From Echinometra lucunter (taxonomy: Eukaryota > Echinodermata > Echinoidea > Camarodonta > Echinometridae), in contig CM057154.1 in assembly GCA_029962745.1 (NCBI GenBank), positions 26,562,970 through 26,626,969 on the forward strand: a stretch of DNA of 64,000 nucleotides. The letters are read 5' to 3'. A program made the position numbers and the translations under genes. The notes under the pieces were generated by a model that saw nothing but the letters and a program-made list of their open reading frames with translations, had not been told where the DNA came from and did not search any database. This document shows positions 1 through 11,301 of the stretch, piece by piece (the stretch's first letter is position 1; each line of letters opens with the position of its first letter).

Positions 1-1092
1 CCCAAGCGTTTCTGCATTATGATATAAGCGAGGGAGCAAAGCGACCAAGTGGGGATTTTTCTTTCAAATTTCAACCCGTAAAAATGAAATTTCTTGCGCA
101 TTTTACCCAGGAAATTTGGCAACTGACCATTGAAAGTGAACGGAAGAGAAGATCGAAATGAGATGTTAATAAACAGTTTTCTATTTTCTCAGTTTTTAAA
201 TTGTGAGCAAAATTAAGGAAAACCCTTGAGAAACAGTCACATTTTGATAGCAAGTCGACAAAAGATTTAGATTTCTTTTAACCTTTTCAAATGCTGTATG
301 ATACTCGAGGCGCAGTATTTAACAAGAGGCAGATGAAGCTTATGATAACGAGCAAAGCAACTTAATCATTATTTCTCAAATTGCGAACCCCTTTCAAAAG
401 GGCTATTTAAAAAAGCCCATGATATCCTGAAAGGAAATATATTCATGCCAGGGAGCAAAGCGACCGAGCTCTAAAAATGTGGCAACCACATATAGTCTAT
501 TTCTGATGCATTTACCCTGCGCATGGGGGAGGGAGCGTTTATCATTTAAAGACTATGATTTTTCTTCATTTTCTCTTTTTTTCTTGTGTTTTTGGAGCCC
601 CCTCTAAGTGCTGCCCTTATTAGACGTCAGATTTCTTAATTCAAATGTTTAATATTTGCAAATTATGTATTAGGCAACACTGCATGGGGGAGTAGTATTT
701 AGCAAGAGGCAGATAAAACTTACGACAGGGAGCAAAGCAACAATTGCATCACTACGGATCTTTAAATTCTGAACCCCCTTTTAAAAAACTTGTTTAAGGA
801 CTATTATAGGGAGCGCGAAATTATGATATTCTGAGTGGAAATGATCATGCGAGGGAGCAAAGCGACCGAGCTTCAGAAAATCTTTGCATTTTAAACCCTC
901 GAATATTCTATTTTTGATGCATTTATCCCGCGAATGGGGGAGGGGCGGGGCACAAAATCCTTAAGACATAATATTTTTCTTCGTTTTTCTTTTTTCTTTT
1001 TTTTTTTTTTGGTTGCATTTTTGCGCCCCTCAAAGTGCCGCCCGGGGCGCTTCCCCCTTGCCCGCTTGCCCCCCTAGATATATATGCCACTG
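1..1092. mobile_element. hAT-like non-autonomous element remnant with a ~377-bp tandem unit
   Basis: No gene. Two degenerate tandem units are visible: the phrase AGTATTTAACAAGAGGCAGA at 316 recurs with small changes at 693, and both units end in a T-rich stretch followed by C-rich sequence. The word GAGGGAGCAAAGCGACCGAG recurs near 28, 449, 726 (degenerate) and 849. The right end reads TATATATGCCACTG at about 1079-1092; on the minus strand this gives CAGTGGCATATATA followed by a C/G-rich stretch, a terminus style common in hAT-like elements. The left end lies outside the window, so family assignment is inference. Confidence 0.45.
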
Positions 1093-1192
1093 CTTTCTGT
1101 TTTTTGATTCCTTCCTTTGACTTGTGTTTTGTATACATTCTATTCTTTTTTTCTCTTCCTCTGTTTACTAAGGCTCAATAATGTTATTGATG

Positions 1193-1235
1193 TGCTCGCA
1201 ATCAGCACAAATATATTTTGTGCTGATTGCGAGCA
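1193..1235. repeat. Perfect 19-bp inverted repeat with 5-nt loop
   Basis: TGCTCGCAATCAGCACAAA at 1193-1211 is followed by TATAT and then its exact reverse complement at 1217-1235. It is isolated, with no obvious transposon ends around it. Confidence 0.9.
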
Positions 1236-4200
1236 AAGAAGCTGCTAAGAATAAGAATATCCCGCTGAAAACAAACTGAAATTGCACACATAGAAATATA
1301 TATTTTTTTAAAATCCAAAACATTAATACAACGCATAATTGATTGATGTATTCTTACTCGACCCCTTCTATTAATATAGAACATGAGGTGGAATGAGCTG
1401 TGTAGAGTCCTAATTATTACCCCTGTACATTGTAGAGCTCACCAAGTTGAAGATGATTATCAGCGAAGATGGCCATAGAAGTTTGCTGCCACCACTTGTT
1501 TGCTGAGGGTCATCTGCCCAATGTGTTCAGATAGGCCCGCTGGTATTTGCTGCTTGACGTCCTTAGCTCAAGTCTCGAGCACTATCACCTAATGGAATGG
1601 CTATTATTTATTAAGAAATAAACAGAACACGGACTATCGTGAATAAACATACACAAAATATCTTGTAATTTTGAATAAATACCAATGCCTGTACAGAATC
1701 ATTTACGTTTATGAATATACCTTCTGTAAAAAAAAAGTTCCAGACAATGTATGCCATGTCATTTAGTGATGTGAAGGAATGCTAGTTTTTCGTGTGTTTT
1801 TTTTTGTTGTTGTTGTTAGCTCTTTTCAATAAAAATGATTTGGTTAAGATTTTATAGTCTATCTCTTTTAAAAAATGAAAGAAAGTGATGACAATTCTCT
1901 TTTATTTGGATTTGATCAATAAAGCGAGCCGAACTTAAAAGACTATTACATAATGATATTAGATGATTTGCAATCAATATGATATTATTAAGATATTTTC
2001 TTCAAATTAAAGAACCCCAAAATACATCTAAAACATGTAATATTATATATAAACATGTGATAAAGCAGCAGGCAGTGGAAGAGAAAACCTAGATAACAAC
2101 AGAGAGAAAAAAAGAAGAAAAAAAAGGAAAAAAAGAAGAAATAAATGTATTGGAAAAGAAATGGTTGGGTCATGTAACTATACCCCCATTTTTTTTAATT
2201 TAAAACGTCAAAAATTCACATATGGATCATCTTGCCCCCCCCCCATCAAAATACCCCGCCCCTGCAGAGGCCTACCCACAGGAAATGCATGTCACGCATA
2301 TAGTTTTGAGCATTTTGTACTCGTGCACGTTGAAGAATCTATGGGCATCTTGAATTAGAAAATGCAGGGCAATGGGCACAAGTCACTCTGTTAGTTTGTT
2401 CTTGTTTGAAAACTCTAATAAAATGGTGTGATGTGATTAGTAATCTTCCGTAAAGGTAGCCTCGTGGCTTTAATTCACAGCAGTTTGCTAGTCCGCAGCC
2501 CCTTTTCTTTGCTCTGCTGCTGTCAGCTCTGGACATCAATCCTTGAAACGTGGGGAAGTTACGAGTAGGCCTAGTCCTCTGATGATGAGAAGTCGACACA
2601 ATGCAACAGCATATCAATAGGCCTAAAACCCCGGGGATAATGGAGTATATAATCATCCCCCACCCTCATTTTTTTTTTTAGAGAGAGAGAAAAGGGGGGA
2701 GAAATTTTTGATAAATCTATCATAAACGACGGTTATAGTAGTAACATTTCTATTTGAAATTCTATTAAAATCGAGAGATAGGATTAGAAAGTCCCGATAA
2801 TTTCGACTTTAATTAGCAAAATCTCCCTCCATGTCTATTATTATTTACCTGCGTTACGTTTGTATAGCAGGTAAATGTTGTTTGTCTCATTAATGTATGC
2901 ATACATTTCTCTGATGTATGTCGGGTTGAAGCATTGTCAGAGGTTTCCTAGGAATGTAATTACGGGTACACTGGTTCATTGGAGCATGGGTATCTAGGGT
3001 GTGGTAGAAAGGAAATGCATGTAGCACTTCATTCTAGCTTGTGTTCTTCATCATAACAAAATTTGAATGGATGATAATAAAGCTGTTTAAGATGTTAGCA
3101 GAAGATTTGTGCTTAGTTTATTTTGCAAAAGTGGGTCCAAAGGTTTTCCAGAGTTTTTGCTCATCGAGTTTTATCTCTGGTTTTTTACCCTGGACCTACT
3201 TGTCGCATATTTAGAATAGGGATGATAGGGATATTTACAATGATATCGTTTAGTAAAGAATTTGAGTAGGGAGAAGTAGGAAAGTAAAGATGTACAGAAT
3301 CAGATTATTTGCAATAAATGTCAATTTCGAAACAAATGTGCAATTTCTTAAATGTCTAATAAACAAACGGCTCCTAGTCGTCGGGCAAGCGTTACCCTAA
3401 ATGTTTGGTGTCACAAAGAGTTTTTGTTGCGTATTTAATGAGTTTACGTGCCATATGATGGATGTTGCAGAAATTATAGAAAAAACATCAATATTACATT
3501 TTCCCATTAGTAGAAAATTGAGAGTGAAAGGTGGATTATCCTCCATGGATTTATGCTGGTGATGCCTTGTGCATACCACGATGTTAAAGTCTTTGCAATA
3601 TCCATTACAGCATGAGGAATTATTAGAGGAAGTGTTAATGTTATGATAATGTAATGATAAAAATGCTTTAAAGGAGGGATTTGTACAAAAACTAGAAAGA
3701 TATTTGTCAATATACATCATAAACATTTGACAATATGCAGACTGTCATTTCAAACTTGTCCTAAATACATGTCTGTTGATCTTGAAAATAAATGTACGTA
3801 ACCGTGGATATTGCAATAACGAATAATTCCAATAATCGACAGAGCTATACTGAACAACAGAAAAAAGAAATAAGCCATAGTCGGCTGCCGTGATTGAAGA
3901 AAACCAAATATGCGGCATATCTCCCTCCTACAACGTTCCCCAGCTATTTGTATACTCAAACTCATCGGTATTGGAATATTAAGAGTAATATATATTTTTT
4001 TTAGAATCTAGTTTTGTCAATTAGGCTAGGTCTTTATCTATGCATCTACTATCATCATCAAGTTCTTTTTTTTCTCACTATAAGAGAAGCTAAATAAAGC
4101 GACACATGAATTACTTCTATGAGACTTAAAGAAAAAAGGGCATTAAAGAATAATCTTTTCTTTAGTCATATAAAAAAAATTAAAGAAGATATAGTGTATG

Positions 4201-4308
4201 CACTTTTTGCTCTGAAGGTTGAATGAATGATTCACTGAAAATGTTCATGTAATCAAAAAGATGCAATTTTCTTCAGTTTGTTCCATGGCAGCTTCAGAAA
4301 ATCAAAAT

Positions 4309-4358
4309 AAAATAATAATGATAATGATGATAATAATGATAATAATAATAATAATAAC

Positions 4359-4390
<32 letters not shown>

Positions 4391-4399
4391 TAATAATGT

Positions 4400-4433
<34 letters not shown>

Positions 4434-4482
4434 AATGATGATAATAATGATAATGAAAATAATAATGATGATGATAATTAAT
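4309..4482. repeat. ATA/ATG trinucleotide microsatellite
   Basis: About 170 bp of AATAATAATG-type repeats. It produces spurious open frames rich in Ile/Met on both strands. Confidence 0.95.
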
Positions 4483-4747
4483 GGATAAATGAATGAATGA
4501 ATAAACAAATAAATAAATAAATAAACACAACTTGTTTATGGAAATGTTTATGTAAGTAATGTTCATGTATAGCAATGAATGCTGAAAATATCGCAATCAG
4601 GCAAGAATAAGAGGCAATATGAATTACTTACATTGTAATTCTTCGGGAACAAATGGCATGAAATAGGGGGGGGGGGCAAATTTGTTTTAGCAAGAAGAGA
4701 AAGAAATCGGTGAGAGTATCGGCATGTAATCTAGTGTTATATCTTAC

Positions 4748-4841
4748 CACGCCATGCTCCACAGTGACAGTCAGCTTGCCTTCGCTGTTCACCTCAGTAA
4801 TCAGTGGATCCAGATCCTCGTCGGTAAAACACTTATACAGC
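4748..4841 (-). CDS. NLR gene A, C-terminal LRR exon
   Basis: A 94-nt exon on the minus strand. The acceptor is TCTAATACAG just above 4841 and the donor is GTAAGAT at 4747-4741. The first base completes a codon split by the 5813-6168 exon (phase 2); the rest reads LYKCFTDEDLDPLITE... and ends in ...TVEHGV at phase 0. Joined to the previous exon it completes a leucine-rich strand (HLISLE+LYKC) followed by a helix-like segment, as at the end of an LRR domain. The exon that should follow was not found. The exact phase match supports the call; no database comparison was possible. Confidence 0.6.
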
Positions 4842-5812
4842 CTGTATTAGACATAATTACATTGTCTTGATATTTCCAGAGCTCAGTATCTGACGTAAGA
4901 TTTTAAGCCATTAGTGATGTTCGCTAAAGAATTGTGTGAATGGATACCAGCTCCACATCTGACCAAGCTTGATATTGCTCTGTGTATGAATCGCAATCCC
5001 GCATGACAAGGTATACTAAGAAAGTGTGCATGCAATACAGCAACTGAGTATGAGTAACTGATATGAGTACCATAACTGACTGGAGTCACGTTTATTAAAA
5101 AGATTATATTGTTAAGAACAAATTATGAAATAGAAATATCGTAAAATTATGAAGAAATTGTTTACTGCTGTAAAATCCTCCAGATGTACCTCATCATATG
5201 AATTATCAATACAGCACCTAATTTACGTCCTTTCTCTCAAAATTTCATTCCAAAACCTCAGAGCAGCTACGCACAACCTTGCCCTAAAATAATTCAATGG
5301 CTGAATATTATCGTATACGATAATTACTGTCTTTTTAGCAGGGTGGAAATATTGTCCATTTCAGCCAGTATCAAACATAAACGAATTCATAAGCATGATA
5401 AGTATGTATCAATGGCTATACCCATGTAGGCTTATAGGGTTGCACTTTGCTATGAATAATCAACTATGAGAAAGACTGTCTACAACTGACAACACAGAAA
5501 GAGTGCAAAACAACGAGACTGAGAGAAAGAGGAGGAAAGAGGAGGATAAAAGGAAAGAAGGGTATGGGGACAGAGACAGAGATTTTGGAAAAAAAAGAAA
5601 AATAAGAGACAGAATGAGAGGTAGGGAGAAAGGGTAGCAAGTGCAGAGAGGTAAAGTCCCAGAAGAAAAAAAGGGAAAAAAGAAAAAGAAGAAAAAAATG
5701 AAAGGAGAAGAAAAGAAAATGCGTTCCACCCAGAGTTATAATTTTTTTAGATTATAATCGAAGTGCATACTCAACAGTATATCATAACACTTATAAATCA
5801 AATGAGACTCAC

Positions 5813-6168
5813 TCTAGGCTTATCAGGTGTGAATGGGTCTTCATAGACTGGATGATCTTAGTGGCATTCTCGTTTTGCAACTTAATGTGGCCAAGGGACA
5901 GCTTGGTGAGTTGAGGACATGACGTTATCAACGCATTGCTGAACGACATGGGATCATCCAGTGTAGTGTGAAATCCCTCGATGTGAAGATGAGTGAGATG
6001 ATGGAATGGAGAGCAGGCCTTGATGACGATGTCTGATGAGATAACCAGAAAGCAGCGCAGTTTAAGTTTTTGAACTCGAGGACATGATGCATGAAGTCCG
6101 AGCTTCCACAGGCTAGTCACATGCCTACCATCCAAAGATAACTCCTCAACTGAGGTGGTTCGAGATGT
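5813..6168 (-). CDS. NLR gene A, LRR exon (three to four repeats)
   Basis: A 356-nt open exon on the minus strand, acceptor TTCCGTAG above 6168, donor GTGAGT at 5812-5807, phase 0 in and phase 2 out. The 118 codons show regularly spaced LRR strands: VEELSLDG, VQKLKLRC, LTHLHIEG and LTKLSLGH, about 25-30 residues apart, each followed by a helical half containing a CP or SC pair (HASCPRV, ITSCPQL), a pattern seen in RI-like LRRs of NLR proteins. It joins in phase to the exons at 6699-6830 and 4748-4841. Expected role: part of the ligand-sensing C-terminal LRR domain of a cytoplasmic receptor (family knowledge). A missed intermediate exon cannot be excluded. Confidence 0.65.
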
Positions 6169-6698
6169 CTACGGAATATACAATAAGAAGGGCTCATGAA
6201 TTATTCTTAGTGTTTTACAACTAGAAATAGCATTAAAAAGACATTGAATACCATGATTGAATATTTCCGTGAAATAATTGTTTTATTGTTTGAATTGATC
6301 CGAGTAAATATTTGATCAGTTAGCAATGAACAAAAATGAAGTCAACTTTTTTCATAGAGCTTAGCCTGTGTAGCAAAGAGAAATCAGATGAAGGTTATAT
6401 ATAGTGGAAGCTTGTGGAAGATGATCGATGCAAAGAAAGTAGATATCAATGCATTTGGTATTTTGGAATGCCGATGTGAGTTCACTTAATTTCCATTTTT
6501 TAAAAACCAAATTATTGTTACCTACAAGTGAAATTATTTCCTTGTTTGTTTGGTTTTTTTACAGCGATTACCCGTGTCATTATTTCATTATAATTCATAT
6601 TTCATCTTTCTAATATTTCCAACCACTTTTTATCCAACTGCATATGAAGCAAGATTATGATATCAGCGATGTTGTGATAACATGATACATACATGTAC

Positions 6699-6830
6699 TG
6701 TTCCTCCATCGTCCATGTCAACGTCTTCGATATTCATCAAGCTGAGTGACAGAAGGCGTGGTAGAGAGAGAATGGTATGAAGGATACTCCGAGTCATCAT
6801 GGACATACCATTCATTTTCAGCGTCTGGAT
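6699..6830 (-). CDS. NLR gene A, LRR exon
   Basis: A 132-nt exon (44 codons, phase 0-0) on the minus strand. The acceptor is TTCTCTTAAAACAG before ATCCAGACG. The donor GTACAT at 6698-6693 is non-ideal but gives a clean join to the next exon. The peptide begins IQTLKMNG and contains LPRLLSLSLMNIEDVDMDD, one LRR. It starts with the same IQ-x-LK phrase as the 177-bp exons of the array, which indicates the same exon class. The reading frame stays open upstream of the acceptor, so the 5' boundary is inferred from homology to the array exons. Confidence 0.55.
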
Positions 6831-7814
6831 CTGTTTTAAGAGAATTGATAGTCGAACTAAATAGGCTACCCATACATTGCTATGAAGAAAAAGGTTCATT
6901 AGGTTATCTGTCGATGTGTTGATTGTTTCACAACATAAACGTATAAAATCATTTGAAAGCATACTCGTCTTACCTAGCCTTTGGAAAAAAATGAGAGAAA
7001 AGCTAAAACAGACATGTGATAACCCAGATATTTGTTAAATCTATAGGAGAACAAAGGAAAATAAGATGCAAGACATGTATCATTGAAGAAAAATTCAGGA
7101 CTTTTATTAAACTTCACTCGCTTTGCGCAGAATTGCTTTTTCATTACCATTCTTTCACCGCTGTAAATCCATTACGAAGAGATAGAGGGGGGGGGGGGGG
7201 GGGGGGGGGGGGGGATAATCGAAATCTTTTCCCGAAAATTCTAGTTCGAACATACACACACGAGTACCCATATATACTCTAAGAGCATTCAAATAAATAT
7301 ATCATACTATAACCGTCGCCTATGATACATGCCACCAAATTTCAAAAATTGAGTGTTTAATATATCCTTTTTACTTTGAAAAGCATTGGTATATTTTACA
7401 TGTCATCCACCCCTTTTTAAAAAAGTCTGCAAGTGCTGGATATTACACATGTATCCAAAATGCACCATCCCGCGGGATTTACGCCAATACATTCTTCATA
7501 CAATGGATACAGCAATAATTATGATGTATACGCTGCTAGATATTTTATTCACTGTGTCATATTCATTTCGGAGACAACATACAGCAAAAACAATAGTACC
7601 GTATGTGTTGATAAGGACATTAATTAAAAATCTGACGAAAATGGAATACCACAGCTGGAATATTTATAGGGACAAAGAGGGAAAGAGAGAGGGAGAGAGA
7701 GAGAGGAAGAGGGGGGGGGGGGGAGGTTAAAAGATAAAAAGCGAAGAAAGAGTCGAGATATTAGCTGAAGTCAGTGAAATTGTATTGATACGTGCAAAGA
7801 GATGAAGAAATAGA

Positions 7815-7985
7815 GCCCCTGTTCTTACACTTGGCCCTTTACTTTTCTTGATTTATATTTAATGATATTATTAGTTCTTCGCAACTTTTGCATTTCATTT
7901 TTTTTGCAGACGACACCAGTGTGTTCATGTCAAACCCAGGTTTAAGTTTATTGATAATCATGTTTAATGGTGAATTAATTAAATT
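7815..7985 (+). pseudogene. LINE reverse transcriptase fragment, 5' part
   Basis: The plus strand encodes LGPLLFLIYI, a one-base frameshift, then NDI... and FADDTSVFMSN, with the FADD box at 7903-7914. These are the conserved blocks around the catalytic aspartates of non-LTR retrotransposon reverse transcriptase. The text then reads GELIKLNDWL, the usual post-catalytic segment, before unrelated DNA interrupts it at about 7985. It is a degenerate, 5'-truncated copy. The clade (Jockey/CR1-like) cannot be settled by eye. Confidence 0.75.
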
Positions 7986-8826
7986 GAATGATTGGTTGAT
8001 ATATATATTGGATTTTATTCAGTTAAAACAATAAAAAACAAGGACAAACGGTCCAAAGACCGACACATGCCTTGTGTACAAATTAAAAATATACATAAAT
8101 ACACATGTGAAATCAAATTACAGAATAAATAACAATCAATTACAACCAGTAAAATACCCCTTATATACAACAATACAACAAAGGAGAATGAGACCCAGGG
8201 GAAAACAAATAAACCTCCATGGAAGGAGAGAACAGAAAAAATCCCCCCCCCCACCAAACCAATCTTCCCCAGGGTCTCATTTTCCTTAAAATTTACTCCC
8301 AAGAGGATGAAAGGTGATGAGGAGAAGGAAATCAGCAAGGAAAAAGAGAATAAGGAGAAATGGAGAGAGTCAAAGAAAAGGAGGAGAGAAAAGGAGCAGG
8401 GAGAAAGGGAGTAATACATGTATATAAAAAAGAGAACAAATACAAATACAATTACAATCATTTTACAGCACTCAAATAACTAAGCACTTAAAGAAATTAT
8501 TAAATGTGGGAATGTGACTGCTTGTCTGAACCCCAGAGGAATGGAATTAAGATTATGAATTATGGCAAGGTAGTAGACACAGATATCATTATTCTTCAGC
8601 TGATGAAAATTAGGTAAGAAATTCCCTGAGTTAGAAATATGAAATGTAATACATGTATTGCAAAAAGTGCATGTAATTTCCCAAAGGAGCATAGAGTTAG
8701 GAAAGAGGATAGAAGCAGAGCAAGAAAGAAGGAAGAATAGGGAGGGGGGGGGGGGGGGGGAGAAAGAAAAGGGAAACAACAATTAATAATAAACTACTAG
8801 TAAATGTTTAAAAATATATATATTTA
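7986..8826. mobile_element. Insert that splits the LINE fragment
   Basis: About 840 bp with no coding similarity separates the two LINE halves. It is purine-rich on the plus strand and carries AATAAA on the minus strand near 8009-8017, so it may be the 3' tail of another minus-strand retroelement. Both junctions lie in (AT)n tracts, which hide any target-site duplication. Confidence 0.35.
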
Positions 8827-9545
8827 CAAAGAGAAAATTTTACGAAAATGATTTCACTCCAAGTTTCAATGGTCAGAACATATCTCGGGTTTCTGTTGTT
8901 AAAATTATTGGTGTGTATATCGACATCAATTGACTTGGCAAGAACACATTGGTGTCGCGTGCAATCGCACTGCAAAATGTGTGGGTGTTCTTCTACGGCT
9001 AAAACATTTCCCTATATATTTTGATTATGTGATATCATTCAATGATTTTGTCGCACATGAATTACTGTAACTTCATTACTGTACTCATTTACCCAGAATT
9101 AGAACTAATGTCTAAAAAAAATCAATTCATTTTAAAGGTCCCAGTTTGGAACAATATCCCAATCACTTTAAGAAACATCCCCTCTTTGAAGAGTTAAAAG
9201 TAAAAAAAAAAATGAAGTCCCATTCTTTCTGGCCACCCTTTTGTGTATCAAAGATATTTTGCTTTTGTGATTTATAGCACATAGGGGTCAGCGTCTTACA
9301 ATGCTAAATGTTCTTTTTGTTGACCCCATTCCCATATGTGGATTGTGGATTTCTCTTTTCCAATATCATTTTTTTTCTTTTAATACACTATGTCAAGCAG
9401 ACATTTAATTTGTTTTTTTTTTATGTTAATTAGAGGAAAAAATGTTGTATGTTTGTTTATTTACGATATTTCTGCTTAAAAGAAGAAAAAAAAATTATTA
9501 TGTCTTGTGTTATATTGGAAATAAAATCTGAAATCTGAAAAAAAT
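8827..9545 (+). pseudogene. LINE reverse transcriptase fragment, C-terminal part and 3' tail
   Basis: Resumes the LINE coding sequence: IIGVYID and LTWQEHIGVACNRTAKCVGVLLRLK (broken by indels), then VWNNIPITLRNIPSLK near 9130-9190, the typical C-terminal phrase of LINE ORF2. The 3' end is AATAAAATCTGAAATCTGAA near 9520-9540, a short reiterated tail. Several stops and frameshifts show it is dead. Confidence 0.7.
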
Positions 9546-9549
9546 ATGC

Positions 9550-9779
9550 ACTCTTAAAAATTCTGTGTCAGATTGACCCAGAAAATAGTCCGCTAGGGCC
9601 ACACTCCATACTGGGTCAAAAATGACCCAGAACAGGGTCACGAAGACTTGTTTCCGGGTCACAATTGACCTTATTCAGGGTTATTGTGACTTTAATCCCT
9701 GTCATTTTTGACCCAGAATGGAGTGTGGTCCCAATGGACTATTTTCCGGGTCAAGTCTGACTCGGAATTTTTAAGAGTG
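9550..9779. mobile_element. MITE with CACTCTTAAAAATTC termini
   Basis: A 230-bp palindromic element. Left end CACTCTTAAAAATTCTGTG, right end the near-exact reverse complement (CGGAATTTTTAAGAGTG). The interior is also nearly self-complementary around GGGTCAAAAATGACCC. It has no coding capacity. It probably inserted just 3' of the LINE tail. Confidence 0.8.
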
Positions 9780-10084
9780 TAAAATGACTCTTGTGTACAT
9801 GGTGTAAATGTATTCTTTTAATCTCGTACCTTATGTTACCATTTCTATCTCATGTGCATGTGTCATATTTCTATATTTTTATGGTGAATGAAATAAATAA
9901 ATTAAATGAAAATGAAATGAAATTGCGGCGAGCGAGATGATGCGGTCGGCCAGAAATACTGAGTTGAAAATGTATATAAAATTAGAATAAATAGGGCCAT
10001 TTTCATCCAGAAGAAATGTATTTCATTTCAAATTTTCTTCTCCTCGAAAATGACATAAAACGCAATTAACTGTTCCCATGTCTT

Positions 10085-10244
10085 CTCTCTAAATTATTTA
10101 GATTGAGATGAGGGACCAATCCAAAATTCGATTTAAAATCTCAGTCTAATAGATTTAGAAGTCAATCTTTTTCTCAATCGAATTTTGGATTGGTCCCTCA
10201 TCACAGTCTTATAGACTGATTTCCAATCTAAGGAATTTAGAGAG
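10085..10244. mobile_element. MITE/hairpin with nested inverted repeats
   Basis: Outer arms CTCTCTAAATTATTTAGATTG (10085-10105) and 10224-10244 match at 19 of 21 positions. Inner arms 10107-10133 and 10176-10202 are perfect over 27 bp (starting GATGAGGGACCAATCC). It has no open frame. Confidence 0.8.
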
Positions 10245-10642
10245 TAGGTCTACCAGTACGCATTATTTTGGAAAACAATGTATTAAATGAGAATGGGTAC
10301 TTTTAATAGTCCAATCTCCATCAAACGTACAGTGGGGGCATGCAGGCATATTGAGGAGGCTAAGGGTTGACCCCCCCCTCCCATAAACAAACACACACAT
10401 CACATTAAAAAAAAAGTTTTTACAAAATAATTCATTCGGGAATCTGCCACCTCCTGTTTGAGTAGTGAAATGTTTTCTTTGTAATTTATAATTTTCATCT
10501 AGCTTTCTTATGAATAGATTATATCTTTAGTGAAATATCTTCCTTTTTCTATCTCCTTACGCTCGCTTACGTAGATTAGAAGCTGAAAGCTTGAATTGGA
10601 AAAGTCTGTCCCATGCGCTAAGGTTATTTTGTACACATGTAG

Positions 10643-10900
10643 GTGAAAAAAAAACAGAACTGGGAGGTCACCGACGTAACTCGGATACATTTGTTCGGTG
10701 TAAAAATGTCAGATGTAAAAATGTCAGAAGTGAAAATGTCAGAGGTAAAAATGTCAGAGCAAAAAATGTCAGATGTAAAAATATTAGAGGAAGAAATAAA
10801 TGCCAAAGGTAAAAATGTCAATGCTGAAAATGCCGAAGTGAATGAATGTGTTACAGGTAAAAATAGTGAATTAGAAATCATGGAGAGCACGAGACATTAA
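10643..10900 (+). CDS. Unrecognised 85-codon frame with an in-frame pentapeptide repeat
   Basis: Not recognised. The frame contains KMSDV/KMSEV-type pentapeptides repeated about five times (DNA period 15 bp, 10706-10795), followed by a charged tail ending ESTRH. The DNA repeat is open in several frames, so openness alone is weak evidence of coding. I saw no splice sites or Kozak context that would decide. It may simply be a minisatellite. Confidence 0.15.
   Translation: MKKKQNWEVTDVTRIHLFGVKMSDVKMSEVKMSEVKMSEQKMSDVKILEEEINAKGKNVNAENAEVNECVTGKNSELEIMESTRH
10706..10795. repeat. 15-bp minisatellite
   Basis: Units beginning ATGTC at 10706, 10721, 10736, 10751 and 10766, and a decayed sixth (ATATT) at 10781, all spaced exactly 15 bp with consensus ATGTCAGANGTAAAA. 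Confidence 0.9.
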
Positions 10901-11267
10901 ACATTGATAATGTATGAATTGAGTGATCACAATATATACTCTCTGTAAGCCAACAGTGTATGTGTAGTCACTCGAATCGAATGGCTTTCCTGCCTTCATT
11001 TGATGTGACAGTGGTGGTGTTGCCCTATTCATAAACATCTTTACTTTTTTGGCGAGGAGAATATTCCGATATGCGCGCATAGCAGTGTTGATCTCCCGTA
11101 AACTTGTTTTTAGCTGACTCCAAATATACACGTATGTTCGAACCACATAAATGCAATGGGTGCTTCGAGGGCGCAGACATCTTGGCAGATATACAGGCAT
11201 TAGCCGCAAGAGGCCGAATTGTTTAGTGGTTCTACCTAATATGGTCAAATGAGGGCGCTGACGATGG

Positions 11268-11301
<34 letters not shown>

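Larger units (their letters stand above)
1093..4747. other. No recognised gene; downstream of the last detected NLR exon
   Basis: AT-rich sequence with short homopolymers. I found no convincing exon on either strand. The missing last exon(s) and 3'UTR of the minus-strand NLR gene should lie here if the gene is intact, but I could not identify them. A perfect hairpin (1193-1235) and a trinucleotide microsatellite (4309-4482) are listed separately. Confidence 0.5.

Noticed and set aside
4261..4596. Ile/Met/His/Tyr-rich frames
   Set aside because: They translate a trinucleotide microsatellite in several frames.
8015..8461. 148-codon hydrophobic minus-strand frame
   Set aside because: The plus strand is simply purine-rich, which yields Phe/Leu/Ser on the complement; no family pattern, and it lies in an insert inside a dead LINE.
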